Positions 30,945-41,554 of a stretch of 64,000 nt of DNA are shown here, piece after piece. Position 1 is the first letter of the stretch; every line of letters starts with the position of its first letter. Origin of the DNA: Aedes albopictus (Eukaryota > Arthropoda > Insecta > Diptera > Culicidae); NCBI RefSeq assembly GCF_035046485.1, contig NC_085138.1:430639265-430703264 (forward strand), read 5' to 3'. Made by a program: the position numbers and the translations under genes. The notes under the pieces were generated by a model, which was not told the origin of the DNA, did not search any database, and saw only the letters and a list, made by a program, of their open reading frames with translations.

Positions 30945-32583
30945 TAGTCGGTAGCCTCCCAATTTTCGCGGTGTGGACGTTTTTTGGTTCTCTTAGCAGC
31001 TGATGCAGCTCGTGCCCTCTCCAAGCCCCGTCTTACATCTGCGTTCCGCCGTAGATGGTACGCAACACCATCCGTTCGAAAACTGGTCTTTTGCACGTGG
31101 AGTCCATGATTCGTGCCCTACCGTGTTTCGAGGACTACCGGTCTAATCAGCGTTTTGTAGATAATAAACTTCGTGTGACGGCGAGCTTTGTTCGATCACA
31201 GAGTTCTGCGGAGTCCAAAGTAAGTACGAATTCCTGCCACAATGCGTCTCTGAATTTCTCTGCTGGTGTCGATGTCGGCAGTCACCAGTGAGCCCAAGTA
31301 CACGAATTCTTCAACCGCCTCGATATCATCACCGTCGATAGAAATTCGGGGTGGCGGGCGCGGTGATTCCTCCCAGGAGCTCTTTTCCGTCATATGCTTT
31401 GTCTTTGACGCATTAATGGCTATTCCGATTCGCCTGGCTTCGTTCTTTAGTCGGATGTACGTTTCCGCCATCGTCTCAAATTTGCGAGCTTCAATATCAA
31501 TATCATCAGTGAAGCCAAGCAGCTGAAGGTACTTCGTGAAAATCGTTCCGCTCGAGTTTATCCCCGCTCTTCTTATTACACCCTCTAAATCAATTTTGAA
31601 CAGCAAGCACGAAAGACCATTACCTTGCCGTAACCCTCTGCGAAATTCGAAGGAACTCGAGAGTGTCCCTGATACTCGAACTAAGCACATCACCCGATCC
31701 ATCGTCTCCTTGATTAATCGTATCAGTTTATCTGGGAATCCGTATTCGTGCATAATCTGTCATAGATGGTTTCGATCGATTGTATCATACGCCGATTTAA
31801 AATCGATGAACAAGTCATGCGTGGGCACGCTGTATTCAAGGCATTTCTGCAACACCTGGAGCATGGCGAACATTTTGACCGTTGCAACGTTGTAGCGCGT
31901 TCACTCATGAATCCAGCCTGATATTGCCCCACGAACTCTCTTGCAATTTGTGGGTGGCATAAAATTTGAGAGAGTATCTTATAGGCAGCGTTCAGTAATG
32001 TGATCGCACGATAGTTCCCGCAATGCAACTTGTAGCCCTTTTTGAAGATGGGACACACGATACCTTCCATCTATTCCTCCGATAATACTCCCTTCTTGGT
32101 AATGACCTAGTGTAGTGCTCTCAGCAGTGCTTCTCCACCGTATTTTAGAAGCTCGCTTGTTAGTTGATCTGCATCAGCAGTTTTGTTGTTTTTCAACCGG
32201 CCAACCTCCTGCTCAATCTCTTGGAGCCGAAAGCCTTTTTTCTTGCGCACGCACTCCTAGATCTGTTACAATGCCACCTTCGATGCTTGCAACGTCGTTA
32301 TTGAGGTGCTCATCGTAAAGCTGCCGCCACCTATCGACCACCTTACACTTTCTCCTGAGAAGATTCCCGTAATTGTCTCGGCACATGTCGGCTTGTGGCA
32401 CAAAGCCTCTGTGCGAGCGGTTCAGCTTCTCGTAGAAGTTTCGTGTGTTCTTAGCGCTGTACAGCTCTTCCATCGCCTCACGGTCTTGTTCTTCCTGCTA
32501 GCACTTCTTCCTCCAGAAGACTGAGTTCTGCCTGCTCCGCGCCTGTCTGTAACGTGCCTCATTCGCTCTCGCACGCTATGACC
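30945..32583 (-). mobile_element. RTE-like LINE fragment, degenerate
   Basis: A 5'-truncated minus-strand non-LTR retrotransposon. Order on the minus strand: pre-RT linker (about 32473-32213), RT fingers (32070-31790), palm with RQGNGLSCLLF and GFTDD (31753-31400), then the C-terminal part ending FERMVLRTIYGGTQM (about 31100-31030). The fragment at 54845-56373 has the same organisation. Confidence 0.7.
31034..32473 (-). pseudogene. Reverse transcriptase of the RTE-like LINE (broken)
   Basis: Translated in pieces on the minus strand. The linker has RNFYEKLNRSHRGF (32213-32473). The fingers read [10 protein letters not shown] then [19 protein letters not shown] (about 32070-31960), the classical polymerase entry motif. 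The catalytic segment at about 31800 reads [11 protein letters not shown] in another frame. The frame at 31196-31753 has RQGNGLSCLLF, then GFTDD where active enzymes carry FADD, and a thumb with EFVYLGSLV. The C-terminal FERMVLRTIYGG follows after frame changes. At least three frameshifts plus the A-to-T change in the YxDD-type box mean it is dead. The RTE-like label rests on the overall motif style; another related clade is possible. Confidence 0.7.
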
Positions 32584-32644
32584 AAAGATAGTTATTATGA
32601 AAAGTGAATGTACCCCAAATTTAATTCTCTAGGATTGTAGGTTT

Positions 32645-32821
32645 GGACCTCTAGTTTCAGAATCAGTGCGATTAAAAAAAAATCATTTTAGGGTTTCCTA
32701 GTTTTTTTCATTTTGTTCCTATTTTCCCAAAAATATAAAAAAAGTCATTCCAAGCTCAAAAAAAAAAAAAAAACTCGAGATGAAACATTTTAAATCGCAC
32801 ATATTCAGAATCTAGAGGTCC
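32645..32821. mobile_element. Short palindromic MITE
   Basis: The left end GGACCTCTAGTTTCAGAATC and the right end complementary to it (TTCAGAATCTAGAGGTCC, with spacing differences) bound an A-rich centre. ATCGCAC-type words also pair. Confidence 0.55.
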
Positions 32822-32824
32822 TTT

Positions 32825-33660
32825 CAGAATTCCTCCTAGGTTCGTCCAGGTAGTCCTTTTAAAAGATGCGTCAGTAGATTCTTCCAGAAGTTGCTTTCAG
32901 AATTCCCTCAATTCCTGGTGGAATTCTCCAGAAATTGTTCTTGTGACTCCTTACGGGGTTTCTACAAGAACTTCACTTGGCATTGCTCCGCGGATTTCTT
33001 CGAGAGTATTTCCTACTGAAATTTTTACAGGGATTTTTTTTTAAGATTCCTCTCACAATTTTCCCTAGAATAGCTGCTGGGATTCCTTCAGAAATTCCTC
33101 CAGTGGTTCCTTCAGTGGATTTCGAAAAATCGCTCAAGAAATTCCTCCTGTGGCTCCTCTAGATATCTAGATTCCTCCAAGAGTTCCTCTTAATACCTTT
33201 ACAAGATCTTGCTGGGATTTCTTTGAACACCTCTGAAACCCGCCAAAAATCTTCTAGAACTTCCTCAAATGCTCCCGAAGTTCCCTTAAACCCCATAGGG
33301 CCTCATGTAACGCACCTGATGCCATAACAGGAATAGCATTACGACTGTTGTAGTAAAAATACTGGACGGCTCACTGCCTGAAACTCCCTTGAAATCCCCT
33401 GAGTCATTCCTGAAATCTCCTGAAACGCCACTGAGGCCTTTAGGTAACTGAAACCCCTTTGGATTCCCTGAAACGCGCCTTAGACCCCATAGATCACCCC
33501 TGAAATCCCCAGGAGTCTCTTGTAGTCCCCTGAAAAGCCGTGAGGCGCCCCTTAGGCCTGCTGAAACCCCATGAAACCCCCTGGGACCCCCTTGATATGC
33601 CCATAAGGTCTCTCCTGTTACTCCGCTGAAATCCCTTAGGAACCTGTTATCAAAGAAGCT
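32825..33660. repeat. Degenerate TTCCTCC repeat merging into 126-bp-family repeat
   Basis: Bases 32825-33200 are the AATTCCTCCAG type. From 33215 the words become CCCCTGAAACxCC, with CTCATGTAACGCACCTGATG at about 33301, placing it in the family of 28.6 and 56.8 kb. The transition is gradual, so the two textures may share an origin. Confidence 0.5.
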
Positions 33661-33689
33661 GTTCAGCTGGCAACCCTGCACCTAGCGTA

Positions 33690-34480
33690 ACTCAACCATC
33701 GCGTCTAACTGAGTGAGCGTCGCGGCAATACAAGTGACAGGTGTTAAAGCGAAGCGGATGACCTGTCAAAGGTATTTATGGATACCGCAGTCACAGTTTG
33801 TCTTTCATTATCAAACACGGAGCGAAGTCATAAGTGAAACCGTTCACCCGTGATGAAATTAAAAGATAGTGTTAAAGTTGTCTAATTTGCCGAAAGTTTA
33901 TTATTTGAGTACATAGTTAAACCAAATCGAGCCTTAGTGAGACAATTAAGTGTGCCTAGTGAGAGAGTGAATTGTACAAAGTGGGTTGGTCTCAACCTAC
34001 GAGCGACGACTAGCAGCATAGAGGTTAGTCAAGGTTAGATTTGTACTTTATCCCGTGTAACAAGTCCGATTCATTATTCATCCCATAGCGTAGTTGAGTT
34101 TGCGCCCACGTCCGTCCGTAGTCCGAGATTCACCCAAGTTCGTCGACAGTGTACCTGAAAGAGAAACGTCTCACATTGCGTACCAGTAAGAATCGTTTCA
34201 TATTAAGCACGGGCAAGAAGGCCTACCGAATTGCAAGATCAAAATGATTTATAACTTAAATTGAGCTTAAAAGAGTCGATCTGCCAAACTGAGAAGTTTA
34301 CCGCAGGAATTAAACGGTTATGCAGTCTTCAATACGGAAAACGATGTTTATTGTTTGCCCGACGTTTCAACACTGGGATTTTGCGTCATCCTTAGAGGTA
34401 ACTAATTGTTTGTTTTTGGTCTTATGTTTCGTCTAATTGTAACCTAGACTGTAACTGTCTGGTTGATTTGTTGTAGGTAC
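33690..34480. other. Unclassified, possibly Penelope-like or LTR sequence
   Basis: A compositionally balanced stretch without coding frames. Its right part on the minus strand has the hammerhead-like order described for 34347-34397, followed by AACAATAAACATCG, a pattern seen at Penelope-like ends. Confidence 0.3.
34347..34397 (-). ncRNA. Hammerhead-like motif D (degenerate)
   Basis: On the minus strand: CTAAGGA (one mismatch to CUGANGA), one extra T, GACGC-loop-GTGTT as stem II with wobble pairs, then GAAACGTC. The layout repeats motifs A and B including the extra nucleotide. Stem I is not convincing. Confidence 0.3.
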
Positions 34481-34765
34481 ATGGCAGATTTCGTTTGTCT
34501 AGTTTTGCACCGGATTATACGCTATTGGCGCAAATCTACTAAGACGGAGTATTTTCGCGATAAAACGAAAAACCGACCTCAACCGGAATCGCAGAACCGA
34601 TCTCGCCCGGGATGAAACGAGTTCGGGAGATCTCTCAACGCCGGGGAACTCCGGTGAAGGATAGATTAACCGCCGGGGACTATTCGAGTAGTGCGCGGTG
34701 AGATGGAGTGCCAAAGCTCATCGCGAAAATGGTATAAGGTACGTTGCGTTGGTAGCTCATACAAG

Positions 34766-35735
34766 CTGATAAATATAAAGCCTGTATCCGCTATATTCGG
34801 GACACAGAAACACAGCTGTACCTCTGCAATAGATACATTAAAATTGCCCAAATATTGCCAAATAACATCTTAAGATGTGTTCATTTCACCTACAAAATTT
34901 CATGTGAATCGGTGCAGTACTTTTTGTTGTAGCAACGAAAGAGTAAAATGTGCGCCATTGAATTTTGTACAGCCCCAAGTTTTGCTTGTCAGCGCTGTAA
35001 CTTTTGAATTTGGCAAAGGAAACGGCTGAAATTTTGAACATAAACCTCTCAATCTACATTTGTTTCATGGGCAAAATTTTAAAAAAATCGATACACTATC
35101 AACAATTTTATAGTCGAAACATGTTTTGGTACTGAACGTGAATTTAGCCTCTCAGACAGCAACTAGTCAGCACCCTTTATTGTTTCCATTGTACTATTGA
35201 AAGTACTATACCAATAATCATCAAATTTTGCAGGCAAAATATACACATAATAAACTAGCTTCTGTGAAAATTTCATGAAAATTGGCAGAGAAATTCAAAA
35301 GTTATGAATAGGCAAAAATAGCACATGAAAAACACGACAAATTTTCACTAACACTCACCCCTATCAACACCAGTCGGTTTCAAACCAATTGGTCAAAGTT
35401 GATGAAATTTTGCAAGAATGTGTCTCTATAAGTATCATAACTGCTAACGAAATTTCATAATTATCATCACAGAACTTTGAACTGTAGCGTAAAAGAACCA
35501 TCTACTATGCGAATGAAAATTGGTCATGATTGTACAAAATGCTTAAAACCACGTCTGTTTGTTTTTCATCCACAGTTAAAAGTAATGCATCGATTTTTAT
35601 GAAATTTGACACAAATAATAAACATATACCAAAGAGTTCTCTGTCAATTATTTGGCCAATTTTACCGATCCATTACAGTGCTGCTGACGTACTTCTGTGT
35701 CCCGATTATTGCGGATACAGGCTTTATCAGAACTA
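34766..35735. mobile_element. Foldback element, about 0.97 kb
   Basis: The left end ATAAAGCCTGTATCCGC then TCGGGACACAGAA is the complement of the right end (TTCTGTGTCCCGAT, GCGGATACAGGCTTTAT at about 35694-35727). The interior contains several AAATTTCATGxxAATTGG-like words roughly 100-150 bp apart. No transposase. Bases 34480-34765 are unassigned. Confidence 0.6.
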
Positions 35736-35739
35736 TCAA

Positions 35740-36320
35740 ATTACTAACTGGAGCTGAAGGGCTCGGTGATTGGCATGTGCCATGTTAAACCTAACTTACA
35801 CAGGAGAAGGTCGCTAAGCATAAGAATAAAGAGGTGCCGAAGGGGTTTGCTTGATCTAGTTAGAATAATAAATTGCACGAATCATGGAATAACAAATTGG
35901 AAGTGGTTGGACAAGTAATTCTACGTGGGGGTGCCGGAGGGAATTTTAAGGTGAATATTGATCTAAGAGAGTGCTTTTTAGTGGGTAGACACACATTTGA
36001 ATCCCACATCGTGCCTGATCAAACACTTGCATAGACACGGGCATGAACAGAACAGACCGATCTTTTAGAAATTTTTTGAACTCCTAGAAGTCTAAAAACA
36101 CACACACGTGTCACGTAAAAGCATTTCAATTCATCGAACTGTGTTGAATGGTATATTTGATTCGACGTTCCGGGACTTTTATCATAAACTTGTTTTATGT
36201 GTGAACACACAAGTTTTCTGTAAGAAAGGCAAAAAGTCGTAATAGTCAAGTTGTTTCTTGAGGTTTCTTATGGTTTATCGTGACGAGCCTTTTGCATTCT
36301 AGTTTGATGTGATTTGACTG
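35740..36320. other. No recognisable feature
   Basis: No repeat ends or coding motifs; frames are short. Confidence 0.25.
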
Positions 36321-36328
36321 CCCAAATA

Positions 36329-36926
36329 CAGGGTGCGGCAGGAAAAAATGCGAAAAGTTCAAGGCACTATTACACGCTAAATATGGGATATATATGACTA
36401 TTTTTCCATGACAGTGTATCAGTCAATGTCTATATTCTAGCATTGAAAAATAAAAATGAACATATTTGATGTTTAACATGTGATAATGTAAGCCTAATAA
36501 GCGGATATCAATAAACTGCGCGCCCAATGGTCATTAAACAATATGACTATAACAGTAACAAAATTAGCTCAAATTCGATGAACAACCAGACCACACTGAT
36601 CCAGAGCCATGTAGTTTCACATACCAGATGAAATAAGTACATATATTTGATGATATTGTAGAGAAAATCAAAAATTTTGTTTTATCAGATGCGAAATTTA
36701 GCGACCTGTGTAATTTTCTGCGGTTTGAAAATTCTGGTTGTCTTCATCTTCAGGCGCTGCCCTGTAAAGGTTAGTGACCAAAATGGGAAAATTTTTAATT
36801 AACTTTTCAGAAAACTAGCCTATTATAGATCATGGAACGTTGAAACATGGATTGGTTAATGTCAAATGGACGAAAATGAGGTTTGAAGTTGAAAAACACT
36901 TTCGCATTTTTTCCTGCCGCATACTG
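36329..36926. mobile_element. Tc1/mariner-type MITE
   Basis: Flanked by TA (36327-36328 and 36927-36928). Ends CAGGGTGCGGCAGGAAAAAA and TTTTTTCCTGCCGCATACTG are near-exact complements over about 28 bp. A TA target and CAGGGTG start fit Tc1/mariner-like elements. At 598 bp without a transposase frame it is non-autonomous. Confidence 0.7.
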
Positions 36927-36929
36927 TAT

Positions 36930-37480
36930 TTGTTCAGTTCCATTTTTACAGAGCACTCTGAGATACGGAAGAAAGACTTAGGGCCAATGAACCTTTCGTT
37001 AGGTCCATTTCTGGCTAGCTCATCAGCAATCTCTCTCATTAAGAATTTTTGAAAATTAAAACGAAAAAAAAATGGGGTTCCTTTAAAGAATTGCCAAACA
37101 CACTGTAAAAACTATTTCTTAAAAATGTCACTCTGAAGCTGTTGAAAAAGTTTTGGAACGAAATGCGTAAGCTTTTTAAGGAAGAATTGTCTTCTTCAGG
37201 CATGTTAACATGATGAAATCTGAATCTACACGTAAAACTGTACAGAAACCTTAATTTTTCATGAACTGTGGTATAGAAGAACCTATTCAAGAATCAGTTT
37301 GAAGTATGTGTGGCAGCGATTTGTTGAATTATCCCTTACCAGATTTTGGAATGGGTGAGGCTGTCAAGTAGTTACTCAACTGTCAGCAGGTGCTATGAAA
37401 TATCTCTTTGAAATTGATGTTAGATTCTGAAAATCTGATTTAATGGTATAGGGGGACAGGTGCATTTTCGTAAAATATTT
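36930..37480. other. No recognisable feature
   Basis: AT-rich sequence with small open frames only. Confidence 0.25.
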
Positions 37481-38000
37481 AGCAACAATTTTTTTTTTTC
37501 AATATTCAAAAATCCGATTGATGAAGCTTATGAATATTGAGTAGAATTTGCCATGACATTGATAAAGGTTTTCAGAATTTTTTCCAGTCGTGAAAAAAAA
37601 TACAAAAAGGCTTAAGAAATTTCAAGAAGTAATGTCTAAGAGTTTTTAAAGATGTTGCTCAAAGAATTAAAAAAAAATATCGAGAAAATTCATAAATAAA
37701 TTTCTCAGAAAATTTGAAAAAAGCTTTTCTTTACGAAAATCTGATGAACTTTTTAAGACAGTTGGTTTGAAAAAAAAACTCTTAAAACAACTTGTGGAGT
37801 GATTTTGAAAGAATTCGTGATAGAATTGTTGCAGGATTTCTTGGCTGTGTGAAGAAGTTTCAGAAACAGAAGTCTCATTAATTCATAAAGTGATTGCTAA
37901 AAATATTACTGAGAAAAATACCGAGGGAACCGAAAGAAGATCCGAAAGAATTCGCATAGGAAAGTATCGTATCAGTTCAGGGCTGAAAAATAAAAGAAAT
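37480..38000. repeat. A-rich degenerate GAAATTTxxGAAG repeat
   Basis: Diverged short-period repeat, more A-rich than the other tracts. Confidence 0.45.
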
Positions 38001-38049
38001 AAAGGATATTTTTAGGAAAATCAAAATATCGGAGAAAAAACGAAACCTA

Positions 38050-39480
38050 ACTAAAACAGAGCAACATTATCTTGAACTTAAATAATACATATCCTAATTG
38101 CAATTCACTCTGTCCATCTGTCTAGACTATATCTTCAATTGAAGTGCAAATCTATGCAAACTGTGAAGTAACAGATCAGTGATAGTATGTAAATGATCTG
38201 TCTCCCATTCAACTTTGATCATGCCGGAGCCGCCCTAATTGACCTACAAATGTCAGTTTCCGCTGATTTTTCAGTCACGGTTCATGATGCATATCAAGCT
38301 GAAAAGAGATCCAGCAGAACGCGCTCCACTGTATGAGAAGATGATGTGAGTAAATTTACCAGTAAAATTCACTCCACATCTCGATCCACAGCCGACGCGA
38401 CCCAGCAAACGAGCAATAAAGAGGTCGATTTGTGCCATTAGCATTCCCGTCGATTTTTTTTTTTGCGCTTTCCAGGGAGTGAGAAATCCCACAAAAGCCA
38501 TTGGTTCTATCTTCGTGGAAAACTTGGGGAAGCAGAAGAAGCTCCACTGCTGCTGCTGCATTCGTGAGGGAAAAGAATTTGGCTCCAATTTTCGCTCTAA
38601 TTCCCGTTGCGCATTTCAATCAACTAAAATTCTATTTTCGTTTTTCGGAATTTCGAATACCTACTGATGATGACGGTAAGGGGGTGCACCGTGGGGTATG
38701 GTGCACATTAAGACAAGAAACTCCATTCAACTATCGAACACTTACCTGAAAAGAGAGACAAAAAGAGAAAAGGGAATTGAATTAGAAATGCTTATGGCAA
38801 ATTGAATCGGCAAACAATTTGGAGGAATGGTTGTTTTAAATGCAACGGAAAAAGAGGTAAATGGGTTGTTTCTATTTTGCGGTGATAATCGTTTCGACCA
38901 GACTGGAAGCAACACCACTTGGGGAAGCACAACCTATTCAAATAGTGCTAACTGCTGGGGGAAACTGCAAATGCGATTTCGTCGGTTTTGTTGCAATAAG
39001 ATTACAATATGGTTTTGTAGGTGGTCTTTTTCGAAAATAAGTAAAACTATACAAAAATAGAAAACTGCTAGGATTTGCATAACCATCAGGGATACGCACA
39101 ATATTGCTTATGCAATACTTGTATTGGTTTAGCAATCTTATACAGACATTAAACATGTCACAATTTTCTTGCTTCGAAGTTTTGGCCCTGGTTTGACACC
39201 TTCCCTGGGATACAGAAATTTAAGATTACTTGAGTTAGTCAGTCGAAAATTCACCGTATTGCTTTTGCAATGATATGTTAGTTTGACGCTGGGTCATTAT
39301 TCATTTAGGCTGCATGGACATTAGGCCGAAACAACTTACAACCGTGATGTCTCTGCAATTCTCTTGAGAAAACAAAAACCACATCAAGTGATCCCCCTGG
39401 ATTGTTTTAAGTACACTATCGGCTTTACCACAGATCAGGAAATAAATACTTAAATGGTGATGATTAACCTGGGCTTGTTA
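38050..39480. other. Unique-sequence island
   Basis: A mixed-complexity block with a (CTG)n patch near 38540. Overlapping frames up to 105 codons on both strands show no recognisable domain. Confidence 0.35.
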
Positions 39481-39556
39481 GGGGAATATCTGTAAATAAA
39501 AAGAAAATCGCGTTAAGTACTGTTCCTTTGAATTCCACTAAGAATTTGCATCCTTT

Positions 39557-39602
39557 GACAGATACGTATTTCGACCTCAACTGTAAGGTCGTCTTCAGTG
39601 TC
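39557..39602 (-). ncRNA. Hammerhead-ribozyme-like motif B, left arm
   Basis: Minus strand: GACA, CTGAAGA, one extra C, GACCT/AGGTC stem II, GAAA, short stem III around TACGTA, TC, then TGTC closing stem I. It is the mirror of the copy at 39629-39674 and has the cleaner stem III of the two. Confidence 0.45.
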
Positions 39603-39628
39603 TTGTACTTGAGTCGAGTCAAGTACAA

Positions 39629-39674
39629 GACACTGAAGACGACCTTACAGTTGAGGTCGAAATACGTGTCTGTC
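39629..39674 (+). ncRNA. Hammerhead-ribozyme-like motif B, right arm
   Basis: GACA (39629-39632), CTGAAGA (39633-39639), extra C (39640), GACCT (39641-39645) and AGGTC (39654-39658) as stem II, GAAA (39659-39662), a three-pair stem III with a 2-nt loop, U16.1/C17 as TC (39669-39670), then TGTC (39671-39674) pairing with GACA. Stem III has one U-G wobble. Confidence 0.45.
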
Positions 39675-39744
39675 AAAGGATGCAAATTCTTAGTGGAATT
39701 CAAAGGAACAGTACTTAGCGCGATTTTCTTTTTATTTACTTAAA

Positions 39745-41435
39745 TGGTGTTTCTATAAACAAGTTTTCTCTTAGGAAGGATTACACAATGATGTTATGCT
39801 TTGAGTTTCATACACATCAATTCACGCCAAACGTCGCGTTTGACCTATAGTACGTTTCCCCATTTTTCCAGTCTCTAAAAATGCCTTCATAAGCACCATC
39901 CCATTACTGCAAGCAGATCAGAAGTACAAACGTGTTATCGGGATTCACGAAAGAATCGCTTCCTTCTTGCCGTAAAAATCAATTGTCATCAATTTTTACG
40001 AGCCGCACTACCCACGATAGCGCACTTCCCCGTGCGTTCGTTCGATCAGCAGCAGTTCGGCCTATCAGCCAGTACACCCCCCACGCCCGGGTGGGATACC
40101 ATGCCATGCCACCGCTCGCTCGCTCTCGCAAATCTCGGTAAGATAACCTTCTGGATTTACGATCCTTTGCTTTCTCCTCAATTAGATTAGGGGAAAGCTG
40201 TGCAAGCGAATCGCTAAGCAAAGCATTCAAAGCCACTTTAGTCAATCTACCGCCACGCCGACTGACGGGTGGAGGGGTGAGATTTTTGTTATTATCAATT
40301 TCATACCTATTTATTCTTTTTTTTTTTCTAATTCAACGGTCTCATTAGATCTAGATGTGATGCTTAAACTTGGCGTTTCTGTAAATTATTGAAATTTTTA
40401 TAATTTTTACAAATTGAGTGCAAGTTTTGGTTGGGAATGAAAAAGGATAACCGATTCTTGATCAAAACAATCCAATATGTTAATGCTAAACCAATGCTCT
40501 CTGAATCGTCAAGACTATAGATATTCACTTCAAACACCCCCTTCCCTACATTTTAATAGGTTGTACCTGGAGTACAACTTATATTTTTACAAGTACTCTA
40601 CTATCATTTACTGGTAAACGATTAGAAACCGTTGTTCCGTGCAGACTTCCAGAACAGTTTTCGATTGCGGATTACAATTATTCAAACGGTCTAACATTCT
40701 AACACTTGCACTGTGCTGGCATGCTGCCACGAGGTGCTTCGGTTTCCAATATCGATTTCATATAATATGAAATGAAACGAAAACAAATCGAAACAACCAT
40801 CAAGAAAAGGCCCCTTGCTTTGGGACGCACGTCTTAGAAAATACGCCATAACCTTCCCGGCAGTCGATACGGATCTGAGGGATGGTGAGGTAAAATGCTC
40901 GCTGCCCGTTGCACGTTACATATTACAAACATTCATTAATGAACATATTATAGAGTAGATATATCAATATTGCACGGCATACTTCTCTCAATACAGAATG
41001 TGTATATTCCGTTGAATTTTCAACTGGCTAAGTGCCCAACTAAACTTAATGCTGCGAGGTGCTATGCAGATACTGTAGATCTTCAAGTGCTTCATTCCAG
41101 AATAGTTTGGATGACTTAGATCACCAAGTGAAAATTGCAAAACTATTATAATTGCATGAGGGTCAAAGAGTAACGTAGATTATATTCAGCAAGCTTTTGC
41201 TACAATGAAACAGAGTTTATACATACAGATATTGCGACCTATACTTTAAAATACCATGAGGACCATAATGTACGCCATAATGTACGCCAGTGGACGCACA
41301 AATAACAACCGTAATATTATGAGACACAAAAGAGACAATCGTGAAAGAATTAAACCAATGGAGTGAAGAGAAACCAGAGTAGAGTCTGTAGATCATGAAG
41401 GTTCAATTTCCAGAATAGTTGAGAGAGCTTAGAGA
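39745..41435. other. Unique-sequence island upstream of the LOA LINE
   Basis: The GC-rich patch at 39990-40145 ends AATCTCGGTAAGAT, which looks like a splice donor, but no coherent coding frame supports an exon. The remainder is AT-rich and unassigned. Confidence 0.35.
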
Positions 41436-41554
41436 CTATCCCACGGAGCCTGGGGTGCACCAGGGCGAACACCCCAGTAAGTAGCCCTTACTGCACTACG
41501 GCGGGGCACTGGTGCAGCGGACATTTATTTCCCTAGCTACTCGTGGGACCAAAA

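Larger units (their letters stand above)
39490..39740. mobile_element. Near-perfect 250-bp palindrome, Penelope-like end
   Basis: Arms of about 120 bp (39490-39613 and 39618-39740) match with very few differences around GTCGAG. Both arms begin or end with GTAAATAAAAAGAAAATCGC or complement. The arms share the CTTTGACAGATACG block with the palindrome at 781-972. Each arm carries a hammerhead-like motif, pointing outward in opposite directions. Near identity of the arms implies a recent inverted duplication or gene conversion. Confidence 0.75.

Noticed and set aside
39990..40145. GC-rich patch ending in a GTAAG donor-like site, possible first exon
   Set aside because: Only one weak signal; no promoter motif, coding frame or acceptor downstream that I can defend.
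41543..41554. Upstream GTG as the start of LOA ORF1
   Set aside because: A standard ATG lies in frame at 41555, four codons downstream.
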